64,000 nucleotides of DNA from Akkermansiaceae bacterium UBA3385 (lineage in GTDB: Bacteria; Verrucomicrobiota; Verrucomicrobiia; Verrucomicrobiales; Akkermansiaceae). The notes under the pieces are model-generated. The model was given only the letters and a program-made list of their open reading frames with translations, was not told the DNA's origin and searched no databases. Position numbers and translations under genes: made by a program. Shown here piece after piece: positions 27,692 through 35,551 of this stretch (positions are counted from its first letter, which is position 1; every line of letters starts with the position of its first letter). The stretch lies in NCBI GenBank assembly GCA_002358905.1, contig DEPT01000070.1, positions 1 to 64,000 on the forward strand, written 5' to 3'.

Positions 27692-27717
27692 AAGGAGAGC
27701 CATTACTGACTCCCCTT
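27692..27717 (-). terminator. Terminator of the ilvD-MFS-ankyrin operon
   Basis: 8-bp stem with one G-U pair (AAGGGGAG/CTCTCCTT on the minus strand), 10-nt loop, followed by TTGCTTTTGTTTCTTT. Confidence 0.5.
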
Positions 27718-27751
27718 CTGGAATGCTATCAGATAAATGTATCAGCAGGCT

Positions 27752-28582
27752 TTATTCCTCCTCGGCGGGAGCGGCGGCAGCCTTGTCCTTGGCGGACTTC
27801 ACGAGGGCGTCGGTCTCGGCCAGCACGGCATCGATGGAAGCGGCGGCGGGGGCGGCACCCTTGAGGAGCTGCTGGGTCTTGTGGTAAGCCTCAGAGCGCT
27901 CGGCGGCATAAATGAGGGAGTACACCTTGGACTGGCGCTTGTCGTAAGCAGCGCCCTTCTCCTCAGCCAGCTGGGCGGCGGTCTTGCCATCGTTGTTCAC
28001 GGCGGCGGTATCAGCGCCAAGCTGCAGGAGCATCTTCACCACGGCATCATCGCCACGCAGAGCGGCAAGCATGAGCGGGGTGTAGCCGTTGGACTCCTTC
28101 TCATTGATATCCAGACCAGCCTTGATGAGCATGGCGGCAGAGTGAGGCATGCCGCTCCAGGCAGCCCAGTGCAGAGCGGTGAAACCGTCCTGGTCCTTGG
28201 CGTGAAGGTTGATGCCGGGGGAATCCAGCAGAGCCTGCACATAGTAGGCGCGGTCGGCATCCTTAGCCAGGGAAAGCTCAGGCTTGTTGAAGTTCGTGTA
28301 CACAGCCCACATGAGCGGCGTGCGGCCGGTGCTGTCCGGAGTGTTCACGAAATCCCGATGAGCCTTGCTGCCCTCAGCAAATTCCTTCAGGAAGATTTCA
28401 TCCTTACCGTTTACCACGCCACCCTTGCGGATGAGGGAAACGAGCGAGTCCGTCACCTGCACGGATTCAAAGGGCTTCATGGCCAGGTTACAGGCATAGC
28501 CCAGGGCCCCCATGATGCACACCAGGATGCACATATCCTTGATGATGGGGAGCCAGTCGGTCTTCTGTTTCGTATCAGACAT
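27752..28582 (-). CDS. Membrane-anchored ankyrin-repeat protein
   Basis: 276 residues. One N-terminal membrane helix (DMCILVCIMGALGYACNLAM), then four or five ankyrin repeats between about 80 and 215 (TGRTPLMWAVY, DGFTALHWAAWSGM, NGYTPLMLAALRGD, DGKTAAQLAEE) and an Ala/Lys-rich tail. Topology suggests a periplasmic repeat domain. It starts 10 nt after the transporter stop and is the third gene of the ilvD operon. Binding partner unknown; the adjacent transporter is one candidate by position only. Confidence 0.8.
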   Translation of the reverse strand: MSDTKQKTDWLPIIKDMCILVCIMGALGYACNLAMKPFESVQVTDSLVSLIRKGGVVNGKDEIFLKEFAEGSKAHRDFVNTPDSTGRTPLMWAVYTNFNKPELSLAKDADRAYYVQALLDSPGINLHAKDQDGFTALHWAAWSGMPHSAAMLIKAGLDINEKESNGYTPLMLAALRGDDAVVKMLLQLGADTAAVNNDGKTAAQLAEEKGAAYDKRQSKVYSLIYAAERSEAYHKTQQLLKGAAPAAASIDAVLAETDALVKSAKDKAAAAPAEEE

Positions 28583-28592
28583 AGTGGTAAAA

Positions 28593-30071
28593 TCAGGCGT
28601 TAGCGTTTACGGTGTTTTCTTCCTCGTCCTTTTCCGTGTCGGTCTCGTGGGCAGTTGTCTCCTCGGGATTATCGGAAACGAAGCTGTCCTTGGTCAGAAT
28701 GATGGCCAGCGGGGAAATGAGAGCCATGATGAGGTAGATGGTCCACATGAACTCAGGAGAATCCCAGAAACCGATGTGACCGGTATCCATCTTGGCGGCA
28801 ATGCCGTCGAAGCAGAGGTAGGACACCAGCAGACCGCCCACCACGCCGTTAATCGGCTTGGCAATGAACATGGGCAGAGCGGAAAGGGACATGTAGGAAG
28901 CCACCTTGTCCTTGGGAGCCACGCGGGCCACGTACTCGGAGAAACGGGGGCTGAACAGCAGCTCACCAAAGGCGAAGATGAGAATCTGCAGGAAGATGGC
29001 CACGAAGTAGGCCTGTCCGATGGTTTCGATACCCGGGATGATGAAGTAGGTCTGCGGCGGCACAGCCATGAGCAGCAGAGAGCATGCAGAGATGCTCATA
29101 CCCGTAATCATGAGCTTCACCGTGGAGAATTTGTTCAGAATCGGGATGATGAGGATGAGACCTGTGATAATCACGAAGGGATTCAGGGAGTTCATGAAGC
29201 CCAGCTGGAAGTCGTCACCAATAGTGCGCAGGTAATACTGCGGCATCACCAGGAACTGCAGGGTGAACACCAGACGCACACCCAGCGTGAGCACCAGGAA
29301 CACGATGAGCTTCTGGAAAGCACGCTCGCGAGCCACCTGAGCAATGAGCTGCAGCGGGCGCTGAGCAGACTTCTCCGTCTTCACGATGCGCTCCTCCGGC
29401 ACGGCGAAGAAGTCTTCATCAATGAAGCGGGTGAAGATGAAGGCGATGCAGTTGCAGGCAGTACCGAAGTTAATCACCCACAGCAGACCGTCGATGTCAC
29501 CCTTCCAGGCCAACAGCGGGTCCACAATGGCAAAACCGGCCAGAAGAGCGCCCACGTTCATGAACAGGTAGTAGAAATTGAAACCTGTGGGACGTGCGCG
29601 CAACGTGGTGAAGCGGCGGATGGAGGTGGTGATACAGGGGCTCATGAAAGCCGTACCGAAGGACATCATGCCGATGCCGGCCATCACGAAATAGCGGGAA
29701 TCATCCTGGCTGAGCTGCAGAATCTCGGTACCGAAGTCGGCACCCATGCCCAGCACCAGACGACCACCAATCAGCATGATGAAGCCGATGAGGTAGGTGC
29801 GACGCAGGCCGATGATATCGCAGATAGTGCCCACTGCGAACACAAAGAGGGACACGAACAGCGTGTACATGCCCACCCAGTACGGAGCATCTGCATCGCG
29901 GAAGCCGCAGTACTTGTTCAGGAACAGGGAGAACACGATGATGAGCGTGAAGTACGACAGGCCGTCGAAGAACTGAATGAAGTTCGTCAGCCAGAAGTTC
30001 TTACCACACTCGCGAAGCACTCCGAATTCGGAGAAGTACTTGACGATGAAGTTCTGTTTTTTGTCGGTCAT
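28593..30071 (-). CDS. Major facilitator superfamily transporter
   Basis: 492 residues with about 12 hydrophobic segments. The loop after helix 2 (GTICDIIGLRRTYLIG) is an MFS motif A variant. The overall pattern recalls proton-coupled oligopeptide (POT) carriers, but the ExxER signature of that family is not visible, so the substrate is open. The C-terminal 35 residues are acidic and likely cytoplasmic. It lies 21 nt after ilvD and 10 nt before the ankyrin gene in one operon, which hints at a role linked to amino acids or peptides. Confidence 0.75.
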   Translation of the reverse strand: MTDKKQNFIVKYFSEFGVLRECGKNFWLTNFIQFFDGLSYFTLIIVFSLFLNKYCGFRDADAPYWVGMYTLFVSLFVFAVGTICDIIGLRRTYLIGFIMLIGGRLVLGMGADFGTEILQLSQDDSRYFVMAGIGMMSFGTAFMSPCITTSIRRFTTLRARPTGFNFYYLFMNVGALLAGFAIVDPLLAWKGDIDGLLWVINFGTACNCIAFIFTRFIDEDFFAVPEERIVKTEKSAQRPLQLIAQVARERAFQKLIVFLVLTLGVRLVFTLQFLVMPQYYLRTIGDDFQLGFMNSLNPFVIITGLILIIPILNKFSTVKLMITGMSISACSLLLMAVPPQTYFIIPGIETIGQAYFVAIFLQILIFAFGELLFSPRFSEYVARVAPKDKVASYMSLSALPMFIAKPINGVVGGLLVSYLCFDGIAAKMDTGHIGFWDSPEFMWTIYLIMALISPLAIILTKDSFVSDNPEETTAHETDTEKDEEENTVNANA

Positions 30072-30092
30072 AAATCTATTTCTGTCTTATTA

Positions 30093-31760
30093 TCAGGCCA
30101 GTACAGCACCCTTGCTGGCGTTGGTGGCGAGCTTGCGGTAGCGCTTGAGCCACTTGCTGGGGATTTCCTGCATGGTGGGCTGCCACACGGCGCGGCGGGC
30201 GGCGATTTCCTCGTCGCTCAGCTCCACATTCATGCTGCGGGCAGGAATGTCGATGGAGATGATATCGCCATCCTTGAGCAGGCCGATGAGGCCTCCTTCT
30301 GCGGCTTCCGGGGAAACGTGGCCGATGCAGGCACCGTGCGTAGCGCCGGAGAAACGGCCATCGGTGATGAGAGCCACGCAGTTGCCCAGGCCCTTGCCCA
30401 TGATGTAGCTGGTGGGGGCAAGCATTTCCTGCATGCCGGGACCACCCTTCGGGCCTTCGTTGCGGATAACCACCACATCGCCGGGCTTTACCTTGTCGGC
30501 CAGAATACCGGCACAGGCATCTTCCTGGCTTTCAAAAATAACAGCCGGTCCGCGGTGTACCATCATCTCAGGCAACACACCTGCCTTCTTCACAATAGCG
30601 CCCTGCTCGGCCAGGTTGCCGAAGAGCACAGCCAGACCGCCGTCCTTGGAGTAGGCGTTATCCAGAGTGCGGATAACGGCTGGGTCCTGGGTGGAAAGCC
30701 CCTCAATCTGCTCGCCGAGCGTCTTGCCGCTCACGGTGGGCACATCAGTCTTCAGAGCACCGGGAATCTTGTTGATTTCAGCCAGAATGGTCATGATACC
30801 ACCGGCGCGCAGCACATCGTGCATGTGGTAGCGGGAGCTGGGGGCTACCTTGCAGATGTTGGGCGTGCGCTTGGAAATCTCATCAATACGCTTGAGGTCA
30901 TACTCAAAACCGGCCTCGGCAGCAAAGGCAAGCGTGTGCAGCACGGTGTTGGAGGAACCGCCCATGGCCATATCGCAGGTGAACACGTTGTCGATAGCAG
31001 CCTCGGTGATAAGGTCGCGGGGCAGCGGACCACCCTGCTTTGCCATCTCCACGGCGCGGCGTGCAGCTGCGCGCCAGAATTCTTTACGTTCCTCAGAAAG
31101 TGCCAGCAGCGTGCCGTTGCCCGGCAGAGCCAGGCCCAGTACCTCGCACAGGCAGTTCATGGAATTGGCCGTGAACATGCCACTGCAGGACCCGGCACTC
31201 GGGCACGCATGGCACTCCACATAGTGCAGTTCATCCTCTGTAATCTTACCGGCGGTGCAGGCGGCCACAGCCTCGAACACACTGTTGAGGTCCAGGTCTT
31301 CGCCATTGCGGCCCTTACCCACAGCCATGGGGCCACCGCTGCAGAAAATGGTCGGTATATTGCAACGCAGAGCGCCCATCACCATACCGGGCACAATCTT
31401 GTCGCAGTTCGGAATGCAGATGCAGGCATCGAATGCGTGGGCAGAAAGCATCGTTTCCACGCTGTCAGCAATCAGCTCGCGACTGGCCAGAGAGAACTTC
31501 ATACCCTGGTGAGCCATGGCGATACCATCACACACACCAATGAGGTTGAACTCGATAGGAGTGCCACCAGCCTTGCGCACCTCATCCTTGATAAGCTCAG
31601 CCACTTTGTTGAGGTGCACGTGGCCGGGAATAACCTCATTGAAAGAATTGCAAATCGCAATAAACGGCTTACGGATATCCTCATCCGTCATGCCCGTGGC
31701 GCGCATCAGGCTGCGATGCGGCGCACGCTGAATACCCAACTTGGTACGATCTGATAACAT
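30093..31760 (-). CDS. ilvD: Dihydroxy-acid dehydratase
   Basis: 555 residues, standard length. Conserved IlvD/Edd blocks: FIAICNSFNEVIPGH, GVCDGIAMAHQGM, CIPNCDKIVPGM, ACPSAGSCSGMFTANSMN, GGSSNTVLH and, near the C-terminus, LITDGRFSGATHGACIGHVSPEA. The Cys of these motifs hold the iron-sulfur cluster. The enzyme dehydrates dihydroxy-isovalerate and dihydroxy-methylvalerate in valine, isoleucine and leucine synthesis. It is the first gene of an operon with a transporter and an ankyrin protein; its own promoter lies 10-38 nt upstream. Confidence 0.97.
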   Translation of the reverse strand: MLSDRTKLGIQRAPHRSLMRATGMTDEDIRKPFIAICNSFNEVIPGHVHLNKVAELIKDEVRKAGGTPIEFNLIGVCDGIAMAHQGMKFSLASRELIADSVETMLSAHAFDACICIPNCDKIVPGMVMGALRCNIPTIFCSGGPMAVGKGRNGEDLDLNSVFEAVAACTAGKITEDELHYVECHACPSAGSCSGMFTANSMNCLCEVLGLALPGNGTLLALSEERKEFWRAAARRAVEMAKQGGPLPRDLITEAAIDNVFTCDMAMGGSSNTVLHTLAFAAEAGFEYDLKRIDEISKRTPNICKVAPSSRYHMHDVLRAGGIMTILAEINKIPGALKTDVPTVSGKTLGEQIEGLSTQDPAVIRTLDNAYSKDGGLAVLFGNLAEQGAIVKKAGVLPEMMVHRGPAVIFESQEDACAGILADKVKPGDVVVIRNEGPKGGPGMQEMLAPTSYIMGKGLGNCVALITDGRFSGATHGACIGHVSPEAAEGGLIGLLKDGDIISIDIPARSMNVELSDEEIAARRAVWQPTMQEIPSKWLKRYRKLATNASKGAVLA

Positions 31761-31769
31761 AGCGCGGCG

Positions 31770-31798
31770 ACTTTACCATAAATCTAACCTCATTTCCA
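31770..31798 (-). promoter_or_regulatory. Promoter of ilvD operon
   Basis: TGGAAA, 17 bp, TAAAGT; predicted start 31763, ATG at +4. The -35 is a weaker match. Confidence 0.45.
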
Positions 31799-31862
31799 GC
31801 ATTATTTTCCGCCCCGCCGGAGAGTGTGCGACATATTACCCTGCAACGGGTAGAGATATAGA

Positions 31863-31891
31863 TTGCACGGGCGGCAGGATTCGGCTATTCA
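31863..31891 (+). promoter_or_regulatory. Promoter of the CynX-like transporter gene
   Basis: TTGCAC, 17 bp, TATTCA; predicted start 31898, ATG 31901 at +4. Confidence 0.5.
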
Positions 31892-31900
31892 TGGAGCATC

Positions 31901-33076
31901 ATGAGCACAAAAACCGCAGCCCACACCACCGCTCACTTCATCATGGTCTTTCTGCTCGTGAGCCTGAACCTGCGCATGGCTTTCTCCGCCGCCGACCCGC
32001 TGCTCACCCAGGTGAGGCATGCACTGCACATGGGCATCACCAGCAGCGGGCTCTTTGCCCTGCTGCCCATCATGGCGCTGGGCATTGCCGCCCCCATGGG
32101 CGCCCGTCTGGTGGAGTGGATACGCCCCGGAAACCTGATTACCTGGGCCATGCTTCTGGCTACAGCCGGGGTACTCTGGCGCAGCAGCGGGTACATGGCG
32201 GGGCTCTTCTGCGGCACCATCATCATTGGTCTGGGGCTGGGCGTGGCGGGCTCAGTCATTCTGGGGATTGTGAAGCAGGCTATCCCCACCCACCTGCCGG
32301 AGGTCATGAGCGCCTACACCGCATGTGTCAGCCTCGGCACAGCCATTGGCTCAGGCGCGGCCGTCCCCATTGCACGACTGCTGGAGGGCTGGCAGGCGGG
32401 GCTCATGTTCTGGGCGCTCCCCATGCTGCTGGCCACGATTCTCTGGGCCTTCACCATGCACCGGCGGCAGAATATTCACGATGGACAACCCACCATGCGC
32501 GCCCCCATGCTGCCTTTGCTCAAGAAGCGGAGCGCCCGCATGGTCACGCTTTATTACCTTTTCCGAGTGGCCAGTTCATGGCTGCTGGTGGTGTGGCTGG
32601 TCACGCTGCTGCACCAGCGGGGAATGAGTACAGAAAAAGCGGGGCTCCTGCTATCGCTGACCACGGCATGCCAGATTCCCTGTGCTCTCATATCGGGTCT
32701 CGCCATCCGCTGGCTGGGCAGTATACGGAGGCTCATGACCATTGCCACCCTGCTCGCCGTGGTCGCCTGCTGGGGATTGCTGGTCGCTCCTGAGGGGTAC
32801 TGGCTGGTATCCGCCATAGCCCTCGGCGCTGGGCTGGGCAGCATCTTCTCTGTGGGCATGACTCTCATTGCCACCACCGAGCCCGGCGAGTCCGGCACCA
32901 TCGCACTTTCCGGTCTGGCACAGGGCATAGGCTTCACCGGCGGAGGTCTGCTTGCCTGGGCAGCCGGCGCAGGCATGGCTACCGCCAATCCCTGCCTCTC
33001 CCTCGCCCTGCTCTACACGATATTTGCCCTCAGCGGTCTCTACTTCGGACTCCGCTGCGGCAAAGAGGGCGTGTAA
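31901..33076 (+). CDS. MFS transporter of the CynX/NimT (cyanate, nitroimidazole) type
   Basis: 391 residues, 12 predicted membrane helices. The start of helix 1 with SLNLRMAFSAADPLL and the following GLFALLPIMALGIAAPMGARL match the CynX/NimT family, in which the RxAxxxxxPLL pattern is conserved. Known members export 2-nitroimidazole or are linked to cyanate use; cyanase is not near, so the substrate is unknown. It is transcribed alone and divergently from ilvD. Confidence 0.8.
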   Translation: MSTKTAAHTTAHFIMVFLLVSLNLRMAFSAADPLLTQVRHALHMGITSSGLFALLPIMALGIAAPMGARLVEWIRPGNLITWAMLLATAGVLWRSSGYMAGLFCGTIIIGLGLGVAGSVILGIVKQAIPTHLPEVMSAYTACVSLGTAIGSGAAVPIARLLEGWQAGLMFWALPMLLATILWAFTMHRRQNIHDGQPTMRAPMLPLLKKRSARMVTLYYLFRVASSWLLVVWLVTLLHQRGMSTEKAGLLLSLTTACQIPCALISGLAIRWLGSIRRLMTIATLLAVVACWGLLVAPEGYWLVSAIALGAGLGSIFSVGMTLIATTEPGESGTIALSGLAQGIGFTGGGLLAWAAGAGMATANPCLSLALLYTIFALSGLYFGLRCGKEGV

Positions 33077-33091
33077 TCCCAACGTATCACT

Positions 33092-33817
33092 CTACTCTGC
33101 CTCGGCGTACTTGACTAATTTCGCGCCGTGGTCACGCAGGAGCTGGGTGTAGCGAGGAGGAATCTCCTCGTAGCTTTCGTACATGACAGCCTCATCCAGC
33201 AACGAGAAGCCGAAGCGCATGGAAGAAACATCTGCCCCCGCAGCCAGCAGAAGCTCCATGCACTCGCCCGAAAGCGGTTTAAGATTGAGGATGGGCATCG
33301 TGGCCCAGATGGCAGGGATTCCTTGCACACTGCAGGCATTCGGCGAAACGCCTGCATCCAGCAACGGCTTTACCTCTGCTGCATGGTTATGACTGGCATG
33401 CCAGACCAGCTCGTATTCCGGATTGGTTGGCTTAAGTCCCTGCTCCCGGAGCAGCTGAATCAGGGGCTCATTGTAAATCTGCCCGAGCGCAAGGTCCAGC
33501 GCATTATGCCCCTGGGGAGTGCAGGCCTTCACATCAGCGCCATGAGCCAGCAACAGCCTGACCGATTCCACGGCATCCTCTATCTGGCCATCATCCTCGA
33601 ACAAGGATTGGGAGATACCGTAGGCATTCAGCAGCGGCGTGAGTCCCTCCGCATTGCGGGCATTGACCTCAGCCCCATCCTCCAGCAGCTGCCGCACATC
33701 CGCAGGTCCATAGTTACCGTAGCTGAAGGTAACAGCCTCCAGAAGCCGGGCATCCCGGGTGGCACTACAGGCAACCAGCACCAAGGCAAACAGGCAGGTA
33801 TAACAGAATCTCTTCAT
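33092..33817 (-). CDS. Ankyrin-repeat lipoprotein
   Basis: 241 residues from ATG 33817. MKRFCYTCLFALVLVACSA is a lipoprotein signal peptide with lipobox LVAC. Ankyrin repeats follow (NAEGLTPLLNAYG, TPQGHNALDLALGQ, LLDAGVSPNACSVQG). A longer reading from a GTG upstream is excluded because it crosses the promoter. It is convergent with the CynX-like gene (15 nt gap). Role unknown; expected at the inner or outer membrane facing the periplasm. Confidence 0.8.
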   Translation of the reverse strand: MKRFCYTCLFALVLVACSATRDARLLEAVTFSYGNYGPADVRQLLEDGAEVNARNAEGLTPLLNAYGISQSLFEDDGQIEDAVESVRLLLAHGADVKACTPQGHNALDLALGQIYNEPLIQLLREQGLKPTNPEYELVWHASHNHAAEVKPLLDAGVSPNACSVQGIPAIWATMPILNLKPLSGECMELLLAAGADVSSMRFGFSLLDEAVMYESYEEIPPRYTQLLRDHGAKLVKYAEAE

Positions 33818-33827
33818 TTCCAATGAA

Positions 33828-33856
33828 AGAATAGCACAGAGAAAGCCCACATGCAA
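33828..33856 (-). promoter_or_regulatory. Promoter of the ankyrin lipoprotein gene
   Basis: TTGCAT, 17 bp, TATTCT; predicted start 33821, ATG at +5. Confidence 0.55.
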
Positions 33857-33990
33857 GAACAAGCGGGCTGATTTCACCTGGAGAAATCAACCCGAGAATA
33901 ACTTATTACCGAATCTGCTTACTTCTTAAGCAACTCAGCAGTGGGAGCAAGAAGTGCCACTCTTATATAACAAATCAAAAAAAATCAGTC

Positions 33991-34914
33991 TCAGCTATTT
34001 TGCCTACAAATCTCCAGGCATTCATCAATGCTGGTAACACCCTTCATGGCACCGGCTCGCAGAAGCCGCTGAACACACGAAAGATGCCCGGTCATCATAG
34101 CATAATACAACGCCGTTTGCCCCTCCGGATTTTCGGCGTCCACCTCCGCACCATGTGCCAGTAGAACCTCAATACACTCAAGATAACCATGCATCGCCGC
34201 TATCCGCAATGCAGAAAAGCCGGATTCATCTACAGCCTCCACATCTGCCCCCCGCGCTAACATAGACTCTATAATCCTTTCGTCTCCTGTGTAAGCCATG
34301 TGCAGCATGATACCTTCCACTGTATAACCGGCTCGATTCACATCTGCCCCAGACTGAAGCAGCAAAGACGCTACATCACCTTTCCACTCCTGAATCGCCA
34401 GACTCAGCGCGGTTTCTCCGCGTGAACTCACGGCATTCACATCCGCTCCGGCATCGAGAAGCATCTGAACACACCAGTCATCAAAAGGATTCATCGCAGC
34501 TCCCATAAGGGCCGTATACCCCAGACAATCTGCAGCATTTACATCTGCTCCCGCCTTAATCAGCAAATTCACGCACTCTTTCATGCGTTCAAATTCGTCA
34601 ATATCTATCTCGTCATCAAAAACATCATCAGGCTCCGAATCGCATTTCCGATGCCAATCCTCATACGGAGGGATGCACAAAAAAATGAGCGCACTTCTGC
34701 CGTACTCATCAACCGCATTCACCTCCGCGCCTGCTGCAAGCAACGCTTTTACGCATTCGACTTGACCATTATACGATGCAATCATCAGACTGCTATAGCC
34801 CTTCTCATCCACAGAATTCGCATCCGCTCCAGCAGAAAGAGCCGCATGCAGCATCACTGCATCTCCTTTACATGCAGACTCACACAACAATTTATTTGCT
34901 TCTTTTTTATTCAT
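33991..34914 (-). CDS. Cytoplasmic ankyrin-repeat protein
   Basis: 307 residues, no signal peptide. Eight or so ankyrin repeats (DEKGYSSLMIASYNGQ, DCLGYTALMGAAMNP, SRGETALSLAIQEWKG, ESGFSALRIAAMHGYLE, NPEGQTALYYAMMTG) with an acidic insertion around residues 85-110 (EPDDVFDDEIDIDEFE). The region is more A/T-rich upstream. No clear promoter of the common type precedes it. Downstream (33900-33990) is a short stretch that reads VALLAPTAELLKK then stop on the same strand, possibly the remnant of another gene. Confidence 0.8.
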   Translation of the reverse strand: MNKKEANKLLCESACKGDAVMLHAALSAGADANSVDEKGYSSLMIASYNGQVECVKALLAAGAEVNAVDEYGRSALIFLCIPPYEDWHRKCDSEPDDVFDDEIDIDEFERMKECVNLLIKAGADVNAADCLGYTALMGAAMNPFDDWCVQMLLDAGADVNAVSSRGETALSLAIQEWKGDVASLLLQSGADVNRAGYTVEGIMLHMAYTGDERIIESMLARGADVEAVDESGFSALRIAAMHGYLECIEVLLAHGAEVDAENPEGQTALYYAMMTGHLSCVQRLLRAGAMKGVTSIDECLEICRQNS

Positions 34915-35233
34915 ATTGAACTCTGTTTTTCTCTATTGCAGACGCAAGCAATTCGTATTGTCTTGCGGTCATCATATCGAATATATTTTAATTCTGTTTG
35001 AAAATTAAACATCCCCCTGCACCCTCTTTGTTGGGTGGCACCGGGTGGGTACATCGCCATCCTAACACAAGGGAGCGCCCCCTTCCTTATCAACTATAGT
35101 ATTCTGACTTTGAAATATTACATATAAAGAGCCACAATCCAGAACACCAAAACATCACGCTGTCTATCTTACCTCAGAAACGGGATAGAGCGAAAAACCG
35201 CCCCCCCTTGCACGACAGCGTCAGAAAAAGCGC
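34915..35233. other. Intergenic region without a gene
   Basis: About 320 nt, A/T-richer than its surroundings, between the ankyrin gene and the feo promoter. It holds a weak stem CACCC/GGGTG near 35020-35037. No coding frame with a plausible start, no tRNA and no clear promoter for the ankyrin gene were found. Confidence 0.5.
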
Positions 35234-35262
35234 TTGACAAAAAAGTTAGCTTGAACTAAACT
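35234..35262 (+). promoter_or_regulatory. Promoter of the feo operon
   Basis: Consensus TTGACA, 17 bp, TAAACT. Predicted start near 35269, leader of about 31 nt to ATG 35300. The -10 half overlaps a TTAG-N6-CTAA palindrome, suggesting repression. Confidence 0.75.
35246..35259. promoter_or_regulatory. Candidate iron-repressor operator 1
   Basis: TTAGCTTGAACTAA, a dyad of TTAG and CTAA with six bases between, lying between -35 and -10 and covering the start of the -10 box. The half-site resembles DtxR/IdeR-family boxes (TTAG...CTAA). The regulator is not in the window. Confidence 0.5.
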
Positions 35263-35278
35263 TCGGCCGTCTTCACAA

Positions 35279-35292
35279 TTAGCCTGCACTAA
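35279..35292. promoter_or_regulatory. Candidate iron-repressor operator 2
   Basis: TTAGCCTGCACTAA, the same dyad, 33 bp (about three helical turns) downstream of operator 1, in the transcribed leader just before feoA. Confidence 0.5.
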
Positions 35293-35299
35293 CACCAGC

Positions 35300-35539
35300 A
35301 TGGAAACAGAGAACATCAGATTAAACCAGGTCAAGGTTGGCCGCAGTGTCCGGGTCGTGCGAGTTCACGGAGAAGGAGCACTTCGGCAGCGGATACTAGA
35401 CATGGGGCTGACCAAAAACGCAGAGGTCAAAGTACTCAAGATGGCGCCGTTTGGAGACCCGATAGAGATGACAGTACGAGGTTTTGAACTCTCTCTGCGA
35501 AAGGCAGAGGCCGCCTGCATCGAAGTAACAACCAGATAA
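35300..35539 (+). CDS. feoA: Ferrous iron transport protein A
   Basis: 79 residues, the usual size of FeoA. SH3-like core with GRSVRVVRVHGEGALRQRIL, DMGLTKNAEVKVLKMAPFGD and a final EAACIEV strand. FeoA is a cytoplasmic partner that supports FeoB-driven Fe(II) uptake. It is the first gene of the operon (12 nt to feoB), under a promoter with two candidate operators. No Shine-Dalgarno site is present. Confidence 0.93.
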   Translation: METENIRLNQVKVGRSVRVVRVHGEGALRQRILDMGLTKNAEVKVLKMAPFGDPIEMTVRGFELSLRKAEAACIEVTTR

Positions 35540-35551
35540 AGAAGCACACCG

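Noticed and set aside
28512..31754. 1080-codon open frame on the plus strand
   Set aside because: Runs antisense through the MFS gene and ilvD. The product is a featureless His/Gln/Glu-rich string; ilvD is certain.
33900..33990. Possible remnant reading VALLAPTAELLKK then stop on the minus strand
   Set aside because: Too short to call a pseudogene; no upstream continuation in frame with a start.
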